Assembly (NCBI RefSeq): GCF_003675325.1
Contig: NZ_CP033073.1
Span: forward strand, 7,316,001 to 7,380,000
Length of the DNA stretch: 64,000 nt
Direction of reading: 5' to 3'
DNA from: Streptomyces dangxiongensis
GTDB taxonomy: Bacteria; Actinomycetota; Actinomycetes; Streptomycetales; Streptomycetaceae
Shown here: positions 33,459 to 41,179 of the stretch, in pieces
How positions within the stretch are numbered: the first letter of the stretch is position 1
How the letters are laid out: every line of letters starts with the position of its first letter
Notes under the pieces: generated by a model
The model's input: only the letters and a program-made list of their open reading frames with translations
The model's database searches: none
Told to the model about the DNA's origin: nothing
Position numbers and translations under genes: made by a program

Positions 33459-34007
33459 ATGACCCCGACCCCGCCCGGATTCCGGCCCACGCACGTCGTC
33501 CCCCCGCGCGGCCTGCCCGCCTGGGAGGCCCCGGACCCGGCCCGGCCCACCATGCCGCTGGACCCGCTGCTGCCGGTGCAGCTCGTGGAGCGGCGCGGCG
33601 ACTGGGGGTACATCCGCTGCGCCAACGGCTGGGGCGCCTGGGTCGACGGCCGCCGGCTGGTCGCCGTACCCCAGGACCCGCCGGCGGCGGGCAGCCCCGA
33701 CGGCACCGCCGACCCGCGGCCCCTGCTGGCGCGCGCCGAACAGGCGCTGGGCGACTACCGGGCCGCCGTGGAGGCACTGGCGGCGGCCGGCCTGGACGGA
33801 GAGGCCTTCCGCACCCGCACCGAGGGCCTGCGGATCGGGATCGTCATCGACGGGGAGTCCATGTGGCTGTACGACCCGCGAGAGGGGAGGTGGGTGTACG
33901 GCGACGGACGGCTGGTGAACACCTTCGCCACCGACCGCGCGGTCACCGGCACGGAGGACACCGGGCACGCGCCGACCCGGCTGGTCGCGCCCGAGGGTGA
34001 GCGCTGA
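33459..34007 (+). CDS. SH3-like protein in the FHA-ABC/kinase operon
   Basis: This is a 182-residue soluble protein. The first half resembles a bacterial SH3 domain (PVQLVERRGDWGYIRCANGWGAWVDGRRLVAV, the YIRC-NGW-GWVDG pattern). The second half (about 85-175) has a helix (ARAEQALGDYRAAVEALAAAGLDG) and a strand-rich end (GESMWLYDPREGRWVYGDGRLV). It starts 13 bp after the ABC exporter gene and its TGA overlaps the ATG of the kinase gene (TGATG), so translation of the three is coupled. Its role may be adapting kinase to exporter, but this is inference. Confidence 0.75.
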   Translation: MTPTPPGFRPTHVVPPRGLPAWEAPDPARPTMPLDPLLPVQLVERRGDWGYIRCANGWGAWVDGRRLVAVPQDPPAAGSPDGTADPRPLLARAEQALGDYRAAVEALAAAGLDGEAFRTRTEGLRIGIVIDGESMWLYDPREGRWVYGDGRLVNTFATDRAVTGTEDTGHAPTRLVAPEGER

Positions 34008-35098
34008 TGGCGAACCGGAGCAGCCTGTTCTCCGGCCGTCCCTCGGAACTGGTGGGCCGCAGGGTGGCGAGCTACCTGATCGAGAGCGAGATCGGCCGCG
34101 GCGGCATGGCCGTCGTCTACCGCGCCCGCGACCTGCGCCTGGACCGCACGGTCGCCCTCAAGCTGCTCGCCCCGGAACTGGCCCGCAACGACACCTTCCG
34201 CAAGCGGTTCACCCACGAGTCCCAGGTGGCCGCCGCGATCGACCATCCGCATATCGTGCCGGTGTTCGAGGCGGGCGAGACCGACGGGGTGCTCTACATC
34301 GCCATGCGCTACGTTCCCGGCAGCGACCTGCGCCATCTCCTCGACGCGCGCGGACCGCTGTCCCTGCCGGACGCCGTACGGATCACCGCGCAGGTCGCCT
34401 CCGCACTCGACGCCGCCCACGGGCACGGCCTGGTCCACCGCGACGTCAAGCCCGGTAACATCCTGGTCGCCCAGGGCACCGACAGCGACCATCCGGAGCA
34501 CGTGTACCTCACCGACTTCGGGCTGACGAAGAAGTCGCTCTCCCTGACCGGCTTCACCAGCGTCGGCCAGTTCGTGGGCACCCTCGACTACGTGTCCCCC
34601 GAGCAGATCTCCGGGCGCCCGGTCGACGGCCGCTGCGACGTCTACGGCCTCGCCTGCGTGGTCTACGAGATCCTCGCCGGCCGTCCGCCCTTCCAGCGCG
34701 AGGACGACATGGCCCTGCTGTGGGCCCACCAGTACGACGAGCCGCCCCCGGCGAGCGAGGCCCGGCCAGATATCAGCCCGGCCGTCGATCCCGTCTTCGC
34801 CAGAGCCCTGGCCAAGAGCCCGGACGCCCGCTACGACACCTGCCTCGGCTTCGTCGCCGCCCTGCGCACGGCCATGACCCCGGGACCCGCGCCCCCCGGA
34901 CCCGCGCCCCCGGGTTACGTGGCCTCCGCACCCCCGGCCGCCAGAACCCCGGCCGCCGGACGGTCGGCATCCGGACCCGCGATCCCCGAACCCGTGCCCG
35001 CCGGACCGGTGAGCCGAGGGGGCACCGGGTCCGGCCGCCCCCCGCCCGCCGAGGCCCTGCGACCCCCGCGCTGGGCGGAGCCGGTGTTCGGGCCCTAG
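34007..35098 (+). CDS. Soluble Ser/Thr protein kinase (Hanks type)
   Basis: This is a 363-residue eukaryotic-like protein kinase. All catalytic landmarks are present: glycine loop IGRGGMAVVY (29-38), ATP Lys52 in VALKLL, HRDVKPGN (His144, Asp146, Asn151), DFG at 170-172 and a PEQISG activation-segment end. The kinase domain ends near residue 285; the rest is a Pro/Ala-rich tail with no membrane helix and no sensor domain. That differs from most PknB-like kinases and implies control through partners. It overlaps the SH3-like gene (TGATG) and sits behind the FHA exporter, whose FHA domains are natural acceptors of phosphothreonine. Its end overlaps by 4 bp the convergent streptophobe gene. Confidence 0.92.
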   Translation: MANRSSLFSGRPSELVGRRVASYLIESEIGRGGMAVVYRARDLRLDRTVALKLLAPELARNDTFRKRFTHESQVAAAIDHPHIVPVFEAGETDGVLYIAMRYVPGSDLRHLLDARGPLSLPDAVRITAQVASALDAAHGHGLVHRDVKPGNILVAQGTDSDHPEHVYLTDFGLTKKSLSLTGFTSVGQFVGTLDYVSPEQISGRPVDGRCDVYGLACVVYEILAGRPPFQREDDMALLWAHQYDEPPPASEARPDISPAVDPVFARALAKSPDARYDTCLGFVAALRTAMTPGPAPPGPAPPGYVASAPPAARTPAAGRSASGPAIPEPVPAGPVSRGGTGSGRPPPAEALRPPRWAEPVFGP

Positions 35099-36375
35099 CC
35101 GGACCGGGCGGGCCCGCTCACCCGGCCCCCGCGGTGGACCCGGCGGGCCAGCAGGCCGCCCAGGAAGCCGGCCAGCAGTCCCCACAGCGCCCCCAGCCCC
35201 ACCGTCTGCCACAGCCGGGGCCTGAGGAACAGTTCTCCCGACAGGCCGCCGCCCAGGTCGCCGATGCCGAGCACGGAGAAGCCGAAGTGTGCCGAGACAC
35301 GGCACGTCAGGCAGATCATCAGGACCGTCAGGGCGAGTGCGACGGCCAGGTGCACGGCGTGCTGCCAGAGCCGGACGCGGGCCGGTGAACGCACGGCCAT
35401 CAGGAAGGCAACGGCGAGCAGCAGGACGGCGACGGCGACCACCAGCCACCACATCCGGCCGTCGTAATCGGTGAGTGCCCGCATATCGAGTTCGGAAGTG
35501 TGCGGGACGCGCAGGACCCTGTCCAGGACGTGCGGCATCGGCAGGCCGAACGGGCCGCTCACGCGGCCGTCCCAGGTCGCGCCGAGACCCAGGGTCAGGC
35601 CCAGCCAGGACACGTTGGGCAGACCGAGCAGGATCAGCGCGAAGGTCGCGGGGGCGTGCCCGCGCGTGGCCGCCGAGACCAGTGCGGTGCCGAGCCCGAG
35701 GGCGACGCAGGCGAGGAGCAGCACCACCATCGCGTGCGCCGCCGGACGCACCGACTCCTGGAAGCGCAGCAACCGCCCCGGCAGCGGAGCCCCGCGCGCG
35801 ACCAGCAGGGCCAGCAGCAGCACACCGGCCAGCCACAGCAGCCCGAACAGCACCGTCAGCGGCACGTCGGTGGTGAACCCGACCCTCGGTGAGGCGTCGA
35901 GCAGGTCGGCCAGGTCGCCGAGGGTGCCGCTGCCCTCGTCCACCGCGAAGGTCTGCCGGGCGGCGAAGGCCAGACCGGTCAGCGCCAGCAGCCACAACAC
36001 CGCGATCCGGGCCGCCCAGCCCGCCAGCTCCCCGGCCGAGGCCACCGCCCGGTGCCTGAGCGGGCGCAGGAAACCGTCGCCGAGCACCAGGGCACCGGCG
36101 AGCGTCACCGACAGCGGCAGCACGGTGAGACCGGCCCGCGACCCGGCGAACACCCCGGCGTCGCCCGACACCTCCACGCTGCCGCCGACCGCCGTGACCA
36201 GCGTCGCGGCCACCACCCGTGGGAACGCGCCGGCCGGCAGGCCCGACGCGCCGGCCGCCCACAGCCCCGGCGCCGCCACCAGGACCATGACGGCCAGCCC
36301 GGTCAGTACCGCGGCCACGGCCTGCGCCCAGCCGTGGCGGGCGGCGGGCCGTGCGAGGACGGTCGGAGCGCTCAC
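35095..36375 (-). CDS. Streptophobe family membrane protein
   Basis: This is a 426-residue polytopic membrane protein with about ten hydrophobic segments. The overall pattern (VSGDAGVFAGSRAGLTVLPLSVTLAGALVLG, then GFTTDVPLTVLFGLLWLAG and LPNVSWLGLTLGLGATWDGRVSG) corresponds to the streptophobe family, membrane proteins frequent near kinases in Streptomyces. I chose GTG 36375 as start because a TTAGCG -10-like box lies just before it, giving a leaderless transcript, and because an N-terminal extension would be charged and atypical. The function of the family is not known. It shares a 3' overlap with the kinase gene and is divergent from the DUF6777 gene. Confidence 0.78.
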   Translation of the reverse strand: MSAPTVLARPAARHGWAQAVAAVLTGLAVMVLVAAPGLWAAGASGLPAGAFPRVVAATLVTAVGGSVEVSGDAGVFAGSRAGLTVLPLSVTLAGALVLGDGFLRPLRHRAVASAGELAGWAARIAVLWLLALTGLAFAARQTFAVDEGSGTLGDLADLLDASPRVGFTTDVPLTVLFGLLWLAGVLLLALLVARGAPLPGRLLRFQESVRPAAHAMVVLLLACVALGLGTALVSAATRGHAPATFALILLGLPNVSWLGLTLGLGATWDGRVSGPFGLPMPHVLDRVLRVPHTSELDMRALTDYDGRMWWLVVAVAVLLLAVAFLMAVRSPARVRLWQHAVHLAVALALTVLMICLTCRVSAHFGFSVLGIGDLGGGLSGELFLRPRLWQTVGLGALWGLLAGFLGGLLARRVHRGGRVSGPARSG

Positions 36376-36554
36376 CCTTGCCACGCTAAGCAGTCGCCGG
36401 ACTCCCCGCCCCCCGGGAAGGGCCGTCGGCGTCGGCTTGCGGGCCGTACCGTACCGCGGCACACAATGGAACAAAGTGCATCCGAATGCATCACACCGGG
36501 TTGTGGCGGGTTCAACTCAGCAAAGCCGCGCATGTGCGACGGGAAGAAGGGCTC

Positions 36555-38228
36555 GTGAGCGTCGAACCTCCGTCATCCGGCCGGCCCTCAGGACCCCCGT
36601 CCGGCCCCTTGTCCGGCTCCTCCCGGCCCCCCTCGGGACCGCCCCCCACACAGCCGCCGGCCGGCGGCTCGGACCCCGGGGAGCCGCATAGGCCCTGGTG
36701 GAAGTCGGTGCCCCGGGTGGCAGCGCTCACCGCCGCCCTGGTGGCCGCCGTGGCGCTCGCCCTGGTCTTCACCCGTCCGGGCGGCGGTGGCTCCTCCGCC
36801 AAGGCCGGCAAGATCTTCCTCCAGTCCGCCGGCAGCGCGGGCGAGGACCCCTTCACCCGGTCGACCGCGCAGGTGGTCGCCACGGTGCCGGCACCGTCCG
36901 CCTCCACCGCGACCGCAGGGGTCGCCGACCAGGTCCGCGGTGTACAGGGCGGGGCGGCAGGGCTGTACGGCGGCACCCGGCAGACGGCCAGTTGCGACGT
37001 CGAGAAGCAGATCAGATACCTGCGGGCCGACCAGGGCAAGAACCGGGCGTTCGCCGCGACGGTCGGCGTCCGGCCCTCCGGCGTCCCCGCCTACCTGCGC
37101 TCGCTCACCCCGGTGCAGCTGCGCACGGACACCTGGGTGACCAATCACGGCTACCGCGACGGCGCCGCCACCAGCTACCAGTCCGTGCTCCAGGCCGGTA
37201 CCGCCGTCCTGGTCGACGGGCACGGCGTGCCCCGGGTGCGCTGCGCCTGCGGCAACCCGCTGGCCTCGCCGGTCGTCCAGCGCACCACCCCGGACGTGGA
37301 GGGGCACGGCTGGCCCGCGTACCGGCCCTCCGACGTCGTCGTGGTGACACCGGCGCCGAAGGTCGTCAAGACCTTCGTGATCTACGACCCGCACCACGAC
37401 GAGTGGCTGCGCCGCCCCCGCGGCGACACGCACGGCCGCCACGACCAGCACACCGCGCCGCCGGCGCACCCGCAGCCGTGGAGCCGGCCGACGCCCTGCT
37501 CGATGACCCCGGGGACGACCGGCAAGCCGGACTCCTCGTCGAAGTCCTGCCCGTCGACCTCGTTCACGACCCTCCCGCCGAGGTCCTCGTCGCTCTCGCC
37601 GTCTTCGAAGCCGCCGTCGTCCCAGTCGTCCAGGCCCTCGTCGTCGTCCTCGAAGCCACCGTCGTCCTCGTCGTCGAAGCCGTCGTCCTCGAAGCCCTCG
37701 AAGCCCTCGAAGCCCTCGGAGTCCGCGAAGCCGTCCAAGCCGTCGTCCTCGAAGCCCTCGAAGTCCTCGGAGTCCGCGAAACCGTCCAAGCCGTCGTCCT
37801 CGGCGTCCTCGAAGTCGTCCAAGCCGTCGTCCGAGCCGTCGTCGAAGTCGTCCGAACCCTCGAAGTCCTCGGAGCCCGCGAAACCTGCCAAGCCGTCGTC
37901 GTCCGACTCCTCGAAGTCGCCGTCCGGGTCCCGGTCGTCCCCCGAGCCGTCGTCGGAGAAGTCGTCCCCGTCCAAGGAGGCACCGTCCGACAAGCCGTCG
38001 GAGCCGTCACGGGGCTCCTCGTCTGCGCAGAACTCCTCCGCCGCGCCCCCGTCCTCGGGCGGCTCCGAGCCGGCGTCCCCCGAGAAGTCCGGGAAGCAGG
38101 ACCAGACCTCCCAGCAGCCGCAACAGCCCGGACAGAGCTCCGGCCAGCAGAACCAGCAGGACCAGAACCAGCAGAACCAGCAGGACCAGAACCAGCAGGA
38201 CCAGCAGCAGAACCAGCAGGGTCAGTAG
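36555..38228 (+). CDS. DUF6777 membrane-anchored protein with low-complexity tail
   Basis: This is a 557-residue protein with three parts. Residues 1-45 are Pro/Ser/Gly-rich and cytoplasmic; one membrane helix follows (VAALTAALVAAVALALVF). The extracytoplasmic DUF6777-like domain covers about 75-290, with QSAGSAGEDPFT, PVQLRTDTWVTNHGYRDG and RVRCACGNPLASP as likely conserved parts. From about 310 to the end the sequence is almost only Ser, Lys, Pro and Glu (SSSKPS-type repeats), then a Gln/Asn/Asp tail (QQNQQDQNQQ) of about 50 residues. The GTG at 36555 is preceded by GAAGAAGG. Similar proteins occur next to Ser/Thr kinases in Streptomyces. The tail may span the cell wall. Function unknown. 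Confidence 0.78.
   Translation: MSVEPPSSGRPSGPPSGPLSGSSRPPSGPPPTQPPAGGSDPGEPHRPWWKSVPRVAALTAALVAAVALALVFTRPGGGGSSAKAGKIFLQSAGSAGEDPFTRSTAQVVATVPAPSASTATAGVADQVRGVQGGAAGLYGGTRQTASCDVEKQIRYLRADQGKNRAFAATVGVRPSGVPAYLRSLTPVQLRTDTWVTNHGYRDGAATSYQSVLQAGTAVLVDGHGVPRVRCACGNPLASPVVQRTTPDVEGHGWPAYRPSDVVVVTPAPKVVKTFVIYDPHHDEWLRRPRGDTHGRHDQHTAPPAHPQPWSRPTPCSMTPGTTGKPDSSSKSCPSTSFTTLPPRSSSLSPSSKPPSSQSSRPSSSSSKPPSSSSSKPSSSKPSKPSKPSESAKPSKPSSSKPSKSSESAKPSKPSSSASSKSSKPSSEPSSKSSEPSKSSEPAKPAKPSSSDSSKSPSGSRSSPEPSSEKSSPSKEAPSDKPSEPSRGSSSAQNSSAAPPSSGGSEPASPEKSGKQDQTSQQPQQPGQSSGQQNQQDQNQQNQQDQNQQDQQQNQQGQ
37500..38225 (+). repeat. Low-complexity coding repeat (Ser/Lys/Pro then Gln-rich)
   Basis: The 3' half of the DUF6777 gene is made of TCG, AAG, CCG and TCC codons in near-repeating hexamers, followed by CAG/AAC-rich triplet repeats at about 38100-38225. 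Several other frames stay open through it for compositional reasons, including a very acidic frame on the reverse strand. Such tracts are prone to slippage and length change. Confidence 0.7.
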
Positions 38229-38393
38229 AACGCTCCGTGGTCGTGAGCGGTCGCGGATCTCCTCTTTCGGAGTACAGTCCGACCTCGGCCACCGTGCGCG
38301 GTGGGGATACGCATACGGTGGACTGGCGGGCCGGGCTCGGGGTACGAGGACTGGTGCGACACCGGCCGTACCGGGCTTTTCGAGAGAGACAGC

Positions 38394-38846
38394 ATGACCG
38401 AGCACCTGGGCGGGGCAGTGATACCGACTGGCTTCGACGTACCCGTGGAGCCGTTGCGGCGCGCGGCCCACTACACCGGCGAACCCGGATGCATCGCTGA
38501 GGCGCGCGCGTTCGCGGCCCGGTTCCTGCAGCAGTTGCGGACCGAATGGTGCGCCCCCGCCGACAGCCGCGCGGACGGCGAGCTGCTCCTGGTGGTGAGC
38601 GAGCTGGTGACCAACGCGGACCGGCACAGCCGCGGCCCCTACATCCTGGAGCTGGAGGGCACGAAGAGCACGGTGGCCGTGTCCGTGTACGACAGCAGCA
38701 CCGCCCTGCCCCGCCGCTACCCCAAGGACCCCCAGCGCGTCGGACGGCACGGTCTGGAGATCGTGCACGCCCTGGCCTCGGAGGTCACCGTGGAGCGCGT
38801 ACCGGTGGGCAAGCGGGTACGCGCCCGTTTCGAACTCGTACGCTGA
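38394..38846 (+). CDS. RsbW-like ATP-binding (anti-sigma type) protein
   Basis: This is a 150-residue GHKL-fold ATPase of the serine kinase/anti-sigma group (RsbW/SpoIIAB-like) that is abundant in Streptomyces. The N box is ELLLVVSELVTNADRHS; the G1 region is VSVYDSSTALPRR with the Asp, and the G2 region is RVGRHGLEIVHALAS. GAGAGAGAC precedes the ATG at 38394. It is convergent with a SigB-family sigma factor gene 50 bp away. The two may form an anti-sigma/sigma pair, although in Streptomyces most such ATPases have other partners. No antagonist (STAS domain) gene is nearby. Confidence 0.85.
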   Translation: MTEHLGGAVIPTGFDVPVEPLRRAAHYTGEPGCIAEARAFAARFLQQLRTEWCAPADSRADGELLLVVSELVTNADRHSRGPYILELEGTKSTVAVSVYDSSTALPRRYPKDPQRVGRHGLEIVHALASEVTVERVPVGKRVRARFELVR

Positions 38847-38896
38847 CCTCGGCAGCGCTCGCGGTGCGGGCGCCACTGCCTCGGATCAGCGGCGGG

Positions 38897-39787
38897 TCAG
38901 GCGCAGCCGAGTTCGCCGAGCATCCCCTGGCGCAGCCGGGCGATGATCCGCTTGATCAGCCGGGAGACGTGCATCTGGGAGCAGCCGAGCCGCTCACCGA
39001 TCTCCGCCTGGGTGGCCTCCTCGACGAACCGCATGTGGAGGATCTGCCGGTCGCGGTCGCTCAGCTCCGCCATCAGCGGGGCCAGCGCGTGGAAGTCCTC
39101 GACGAGCCGCAGCCCCTCCTCCTCCACACCGATGAAGTCGGCGAGCACGGCCTCGCCGTCCTCGGGGCCGTCACCGGTGAGCGCGGCGTCCAGAGAGGCG
39201 GTGTTGTAGCCGTTGGAGGCGATCTGGGCCTCGACGACCTCGGCCCGGGAGATGTTCATCAGCGTGGCCAGTTCGGCGACCGTGGGGTCCCGGTCCAGCC
39301 GGCTGGACAGCTCCTCGCGTGCCTTGGCCAGTTCCACCCGCAGTTCCTGGAGCCGACGCGGGACGTGGACCGCCCAGGTGGTGTCGCGGAAGAACCGCTT
39401 GATCTCCCCCACGATGTACGGCAGCGCGAAGGAGGTGAACTCGACCTCGCGGGACAGTTCGAACCGGTCGATGGCCTTGATGAGGCCGATCATGCCGGTC
39501 TGCACGATGTCGTCCATGTCGTCGCCGCGGCTGCGGAACCGTCCCGCGGCGAACCGCACCAGCGACATGTTCATCTCGATGAGGGTGTTGCGCGCGTACT
39601 GGTACTCGTGCGTGCCCTCCTCCAGCTCGGCGAGCCGGCGGAAGAACTGACGGGACAGCTCCCGTGCGTCGCGCGGGGCGACGGACCCCGGAGCCGCGAT
39701 CCCAGGCAGTGATCCCTCGCCCGTCCTGTCCTGCTCGGTCCTCTCGGCGACCTCTGCTTGTGACCGGATCCCGGCGGCGGTCTTCAT
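38897..39787 (-). CDS. SigB/SigF/SigG family stress sigma factor
   Basis: This is a 296-residue sigma-70 family factor of the SigB/F/G group, without region 1. Region 2 includes NTLIEMNMSLVRFAAGRF, DDMDDIVQTGMIGLIKAIDRFE and FTSFALPYIVGEIKRFFRD. Region 3 covers VHVPRRLQELRVELAKAREEL and DPTVAELATLMNISRAEVVEA. Region 4 ends with LSDRDRQILHMRFVEEATQAEIGERLGCSQMHVSRLIKRIIARLR. The ATG at 39787 has GGGAGAGG upstream. In Streptomyces these factors drive osmotic, oxidative and developmental responses through promoters with GGGTAC/T -10 boxes. Two such promoters in the right orientation lie 90-165 bp upstream, which suggests autoregulation. Which of the paralogues this is cannot be decided here. Confidence 0.93.
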   Translation of the reverse strand: MKTAAGIRSQAEVAERTEQDRTGEGSLPGIAAPGSVAPRDARELSRQFFRRLAELEEGTHEYQYARNTLIEMNMSLVRFAAGRFRSRGDDMDDIVQTGMIGLIKAIDRFELSREVEFTSFALPYIVGEIKRFFRDTTWAVHVPRRLQELRVELAKAREELSSRLDRDPTVAELATLMNISRAEVVEAQIASNGYNTASLDAALTGDGPEDGEAVLADFIGVEEEGLRLVEDFHALAPLMAELSDRDRQILHMRFVEEATQAEIGERLGCSQMHVSRLIKRIIARLRQGMLGELGCA

Positions 39788-39874
39788 TGCCTCTCCCACG
39801 AAAAGTCAGGTGCGACGTCTGCCTTGGCGGCCTCTGTGTGCCCGAGTCCCGTCCATGAAGATGTGGCAGTGCGG

Positions 39875-39899
39875 GTACCCGGTATCCGGAGAATCATGC
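39875..39899 (-). promoter_or_regulatory. SigB-type promoter, proximal copy
   Basis: On the minus strand GCAT (39896-39899) is followed after 15 bp by GGGTAC (39875-39880). This matches the Streptomyces SigB consensus GNNT-N14-16-GGGTAC/T. It points at the stress sigma factor gene and would start transcription near 39868, about 80 bases before the ATG. Confidence 0.6.
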
Positions 39900-39926
39900 G
39901 TACCTGCGGAACTCTTCACCCTGCGG

Positions 39927-39951
39927 GTACCCATGGTGACCCGGCGCATGC
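39927..39951 (-). promoter_or_regulatory. SigB-type promoter, distal copy
   Basis: GCAT (39948-39951) and GGGTAC (39927-39932) on the minus strand are again 15 bp apart. The element is placed 52 bp upstream of the proximal copy and is followed by the same CCGC bases. Two identical arrangements are unlikely to arise by chance and support autocatalytic expression of the sigma factor. Confidence 0.6.
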
Positions 39952-40066
39952 ACCCACCCGGCCGTACCGGCCTGAAACAACCGGTCCGCCCGCGTCGGTC
40001 AGGCATTTCCCTCAGGGCGGAACGCCGGACCCTTGTCCCCGGCCGGACCGCTCCTACGCTGACGGG

Positions 40067-40534
40067 ATGAGCAGCCAGGTGAGCGAAGAGGCCCGCGAGG
40101 CCCCCGGGCGGCCGGTACCCGCCCCGACGGACGCGCCGCAGCCCGCCCCGACGGAGGGCCCGCAGCCCGCGCCGCGGGAGCCGCTGTGGCGCGAGCTGGT
40201 CGGCGCGGTGCTGCGCCGGGAGCGGCGGGCCCAGCGGCGCACGCTCAGGCAGGTGGCCGACGTGGCCCGGATCTCGCTGCCGTACCTGTCCGAGATCGAG
40301 CGTGGCCGCAAGGAGGCCTCCTCCGAGGTCCTCGCCGCCGCGGCCCGCGCGCTCGGCCTGGGGCTCGGGGACCTGCTGTCGCTGGTCCACGGCGAGCTGG
40401 TCCGGAGCGCGCCGCCCCACGGAGAGCCGGCCCTGCGGTCGGCCTCGCGCCCCCTGTCGGCCGCGCGGCGGCGGCCGGTCGCCGCGCCGAACCGGTCGCA
40501 CCTGTCGCACCGCGGCCTCTGTCTCGCGGCCTGA
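40067..40534 (+). CDS. XRE family helix-turn-helix regulator
   Basis: This is a 155-residue DNA-binding protein. Residues 1-38 are a Pro/Ala/Glu-rich leader, and residues 42-105 are a Cro/C1-type helix-turn-helix (LRRERRAQRRTLRQVADVARISLPYLSEIERGRKEASSEVLAAAARALGL). The rest is a basic, Arg/Ser-rich tail. The HTH resembles the ClgR/PopR type (ISLPYLSEIERGRKEASSEVLAA), regulators of Clp protease genes in actinomycetes, though no clp gene is in this window. It is divergent from the SigB-family gene and the two share a 280-bp regulatory region. Confidence 0.83.
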   Translation: MSSQVSEEAREAPGRPVPAPTDAPQPAPTEGPQPAPREPLWRELVGAVLRRERRAQRRTLRQVADVARISLPYLSEIERGRKEASSEVLAAAARALGLGLGDLLSLVHGELVRSAPPHGEPALRSASRPLSAARRRPVAAPNRSHLSHRGLCLAA

Positions 40535-40607
40535 CGGGCGGCCGATGAGTTTCGCGGCGTGCGACGGTCGGTACAGATGACCGCGTTCCACGCCCCGGGA
40601 GGTACTC

Positions 40608-41090
40608 ATGACCACCGACGGTTTCGTCACGTGTCTCTGGTTCGACGGCCGGGCGGAGGAGGCCGCGCACCACTACGTGTCCGTCTTCGAGAACTCGGGT
40701 GTCGGACGCGTCGTGCGCCACACCGAGGCCGGGCCCGGCACGGCCGGCTCCGTGCTGACCGTGGAGTTCACGGCCAACGGCCAGAAGTTCCTCGCGCTCA
40801 ACGGCGGGCCCGAGTTCCGGTTCAACGAGGCGGTCTCCTTCCAGATCCTCTGCTCCGACCAGCAGGAGATCGACCACTACTGGACGAAGCTCACCGAGAA
40901 CGGCGGCGAGGGCGGCCCCTGCGGCTGGCTCAAGGACCGGTACGGCGTCTCCTGGCAGGTGGTCTACGCCCGGCTGCTCGACATGATCGGCGACCCGGAC
41001 CCGGAGAAGGCCGCGCGTGCCACCCGGGCCATGATGGCCATGGGCAAGCTGGACGCCGCCGCGCTGGAGAAGGCGTACGCGGGGGAGTGA
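40608..41090 (+). CDS. PhnB/VOC family protein
   Basis: This is a 160-residue VOC-fold protein of the PhnB/3-demethylubiquinone-methyltransferase-like group. It starts VTCLWFDGRAEEAAHHYVSVFENSGVG and has the typical FRFNEAVSFQILCSDQQEIDHYWTKLTENGGEGGPCGWLKDRYGVSWQVV block. GGGAGG lies before the ATG. Such proteins are common in actinomycetes and have no proven reaction. Another VOC gene follows 89 bp downstream in the same direction. Confidence 0.88.
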   Translation: MTTDGFVTCLWFDGRAEEAAHHYVSVFENSGVGRVVRHTEAGPGTAGSVLTVEFTANGQKFLALNGGPEFRFNEAVSFQILCSDQQEIDHYWTKLTENGGEGGPCGWLKDRYGVSWQVVYARLLDMIGDPDPEKAARATRAMMAMGKLDAAALEKAYAGE

Positions 41091-41179
41091 CCGGCCCCCT
41101 GCCGGGCTCGACGCGCGGGCCCGGCCCCGCATGGTTAGCGTGAACAACCGGGACACACCACACCGGGAGGGTCGGGACC

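Noticed and set aside
31247..33706. Long open frame on the minus strand across the FHA-ABC gene
   Set aside because: High GC leaves stop codons rare in other frames; the plus-strand frame has clear FHA and ABC motifs, the minus frame none.
36052..36558. Plus-strand frame ending in a Cys-containing peptide (CITPGCGG) before the DUF6777 gene
   Set aside because: It looked like the zinc-ribbon start of some Streptomyces proteins, but the frame overlaps the streptophobe gene antisense and ends without a domain; judged coincidental.
37382..37993. Very acidic protein coded on the minus strand (Asp/Glu/Gly repeats)
   Set aside because: It is the mirror frame of the Ser/Lys/Pro codon repeats of the DUF6777 gene; it has no independent ribosome site or domain.
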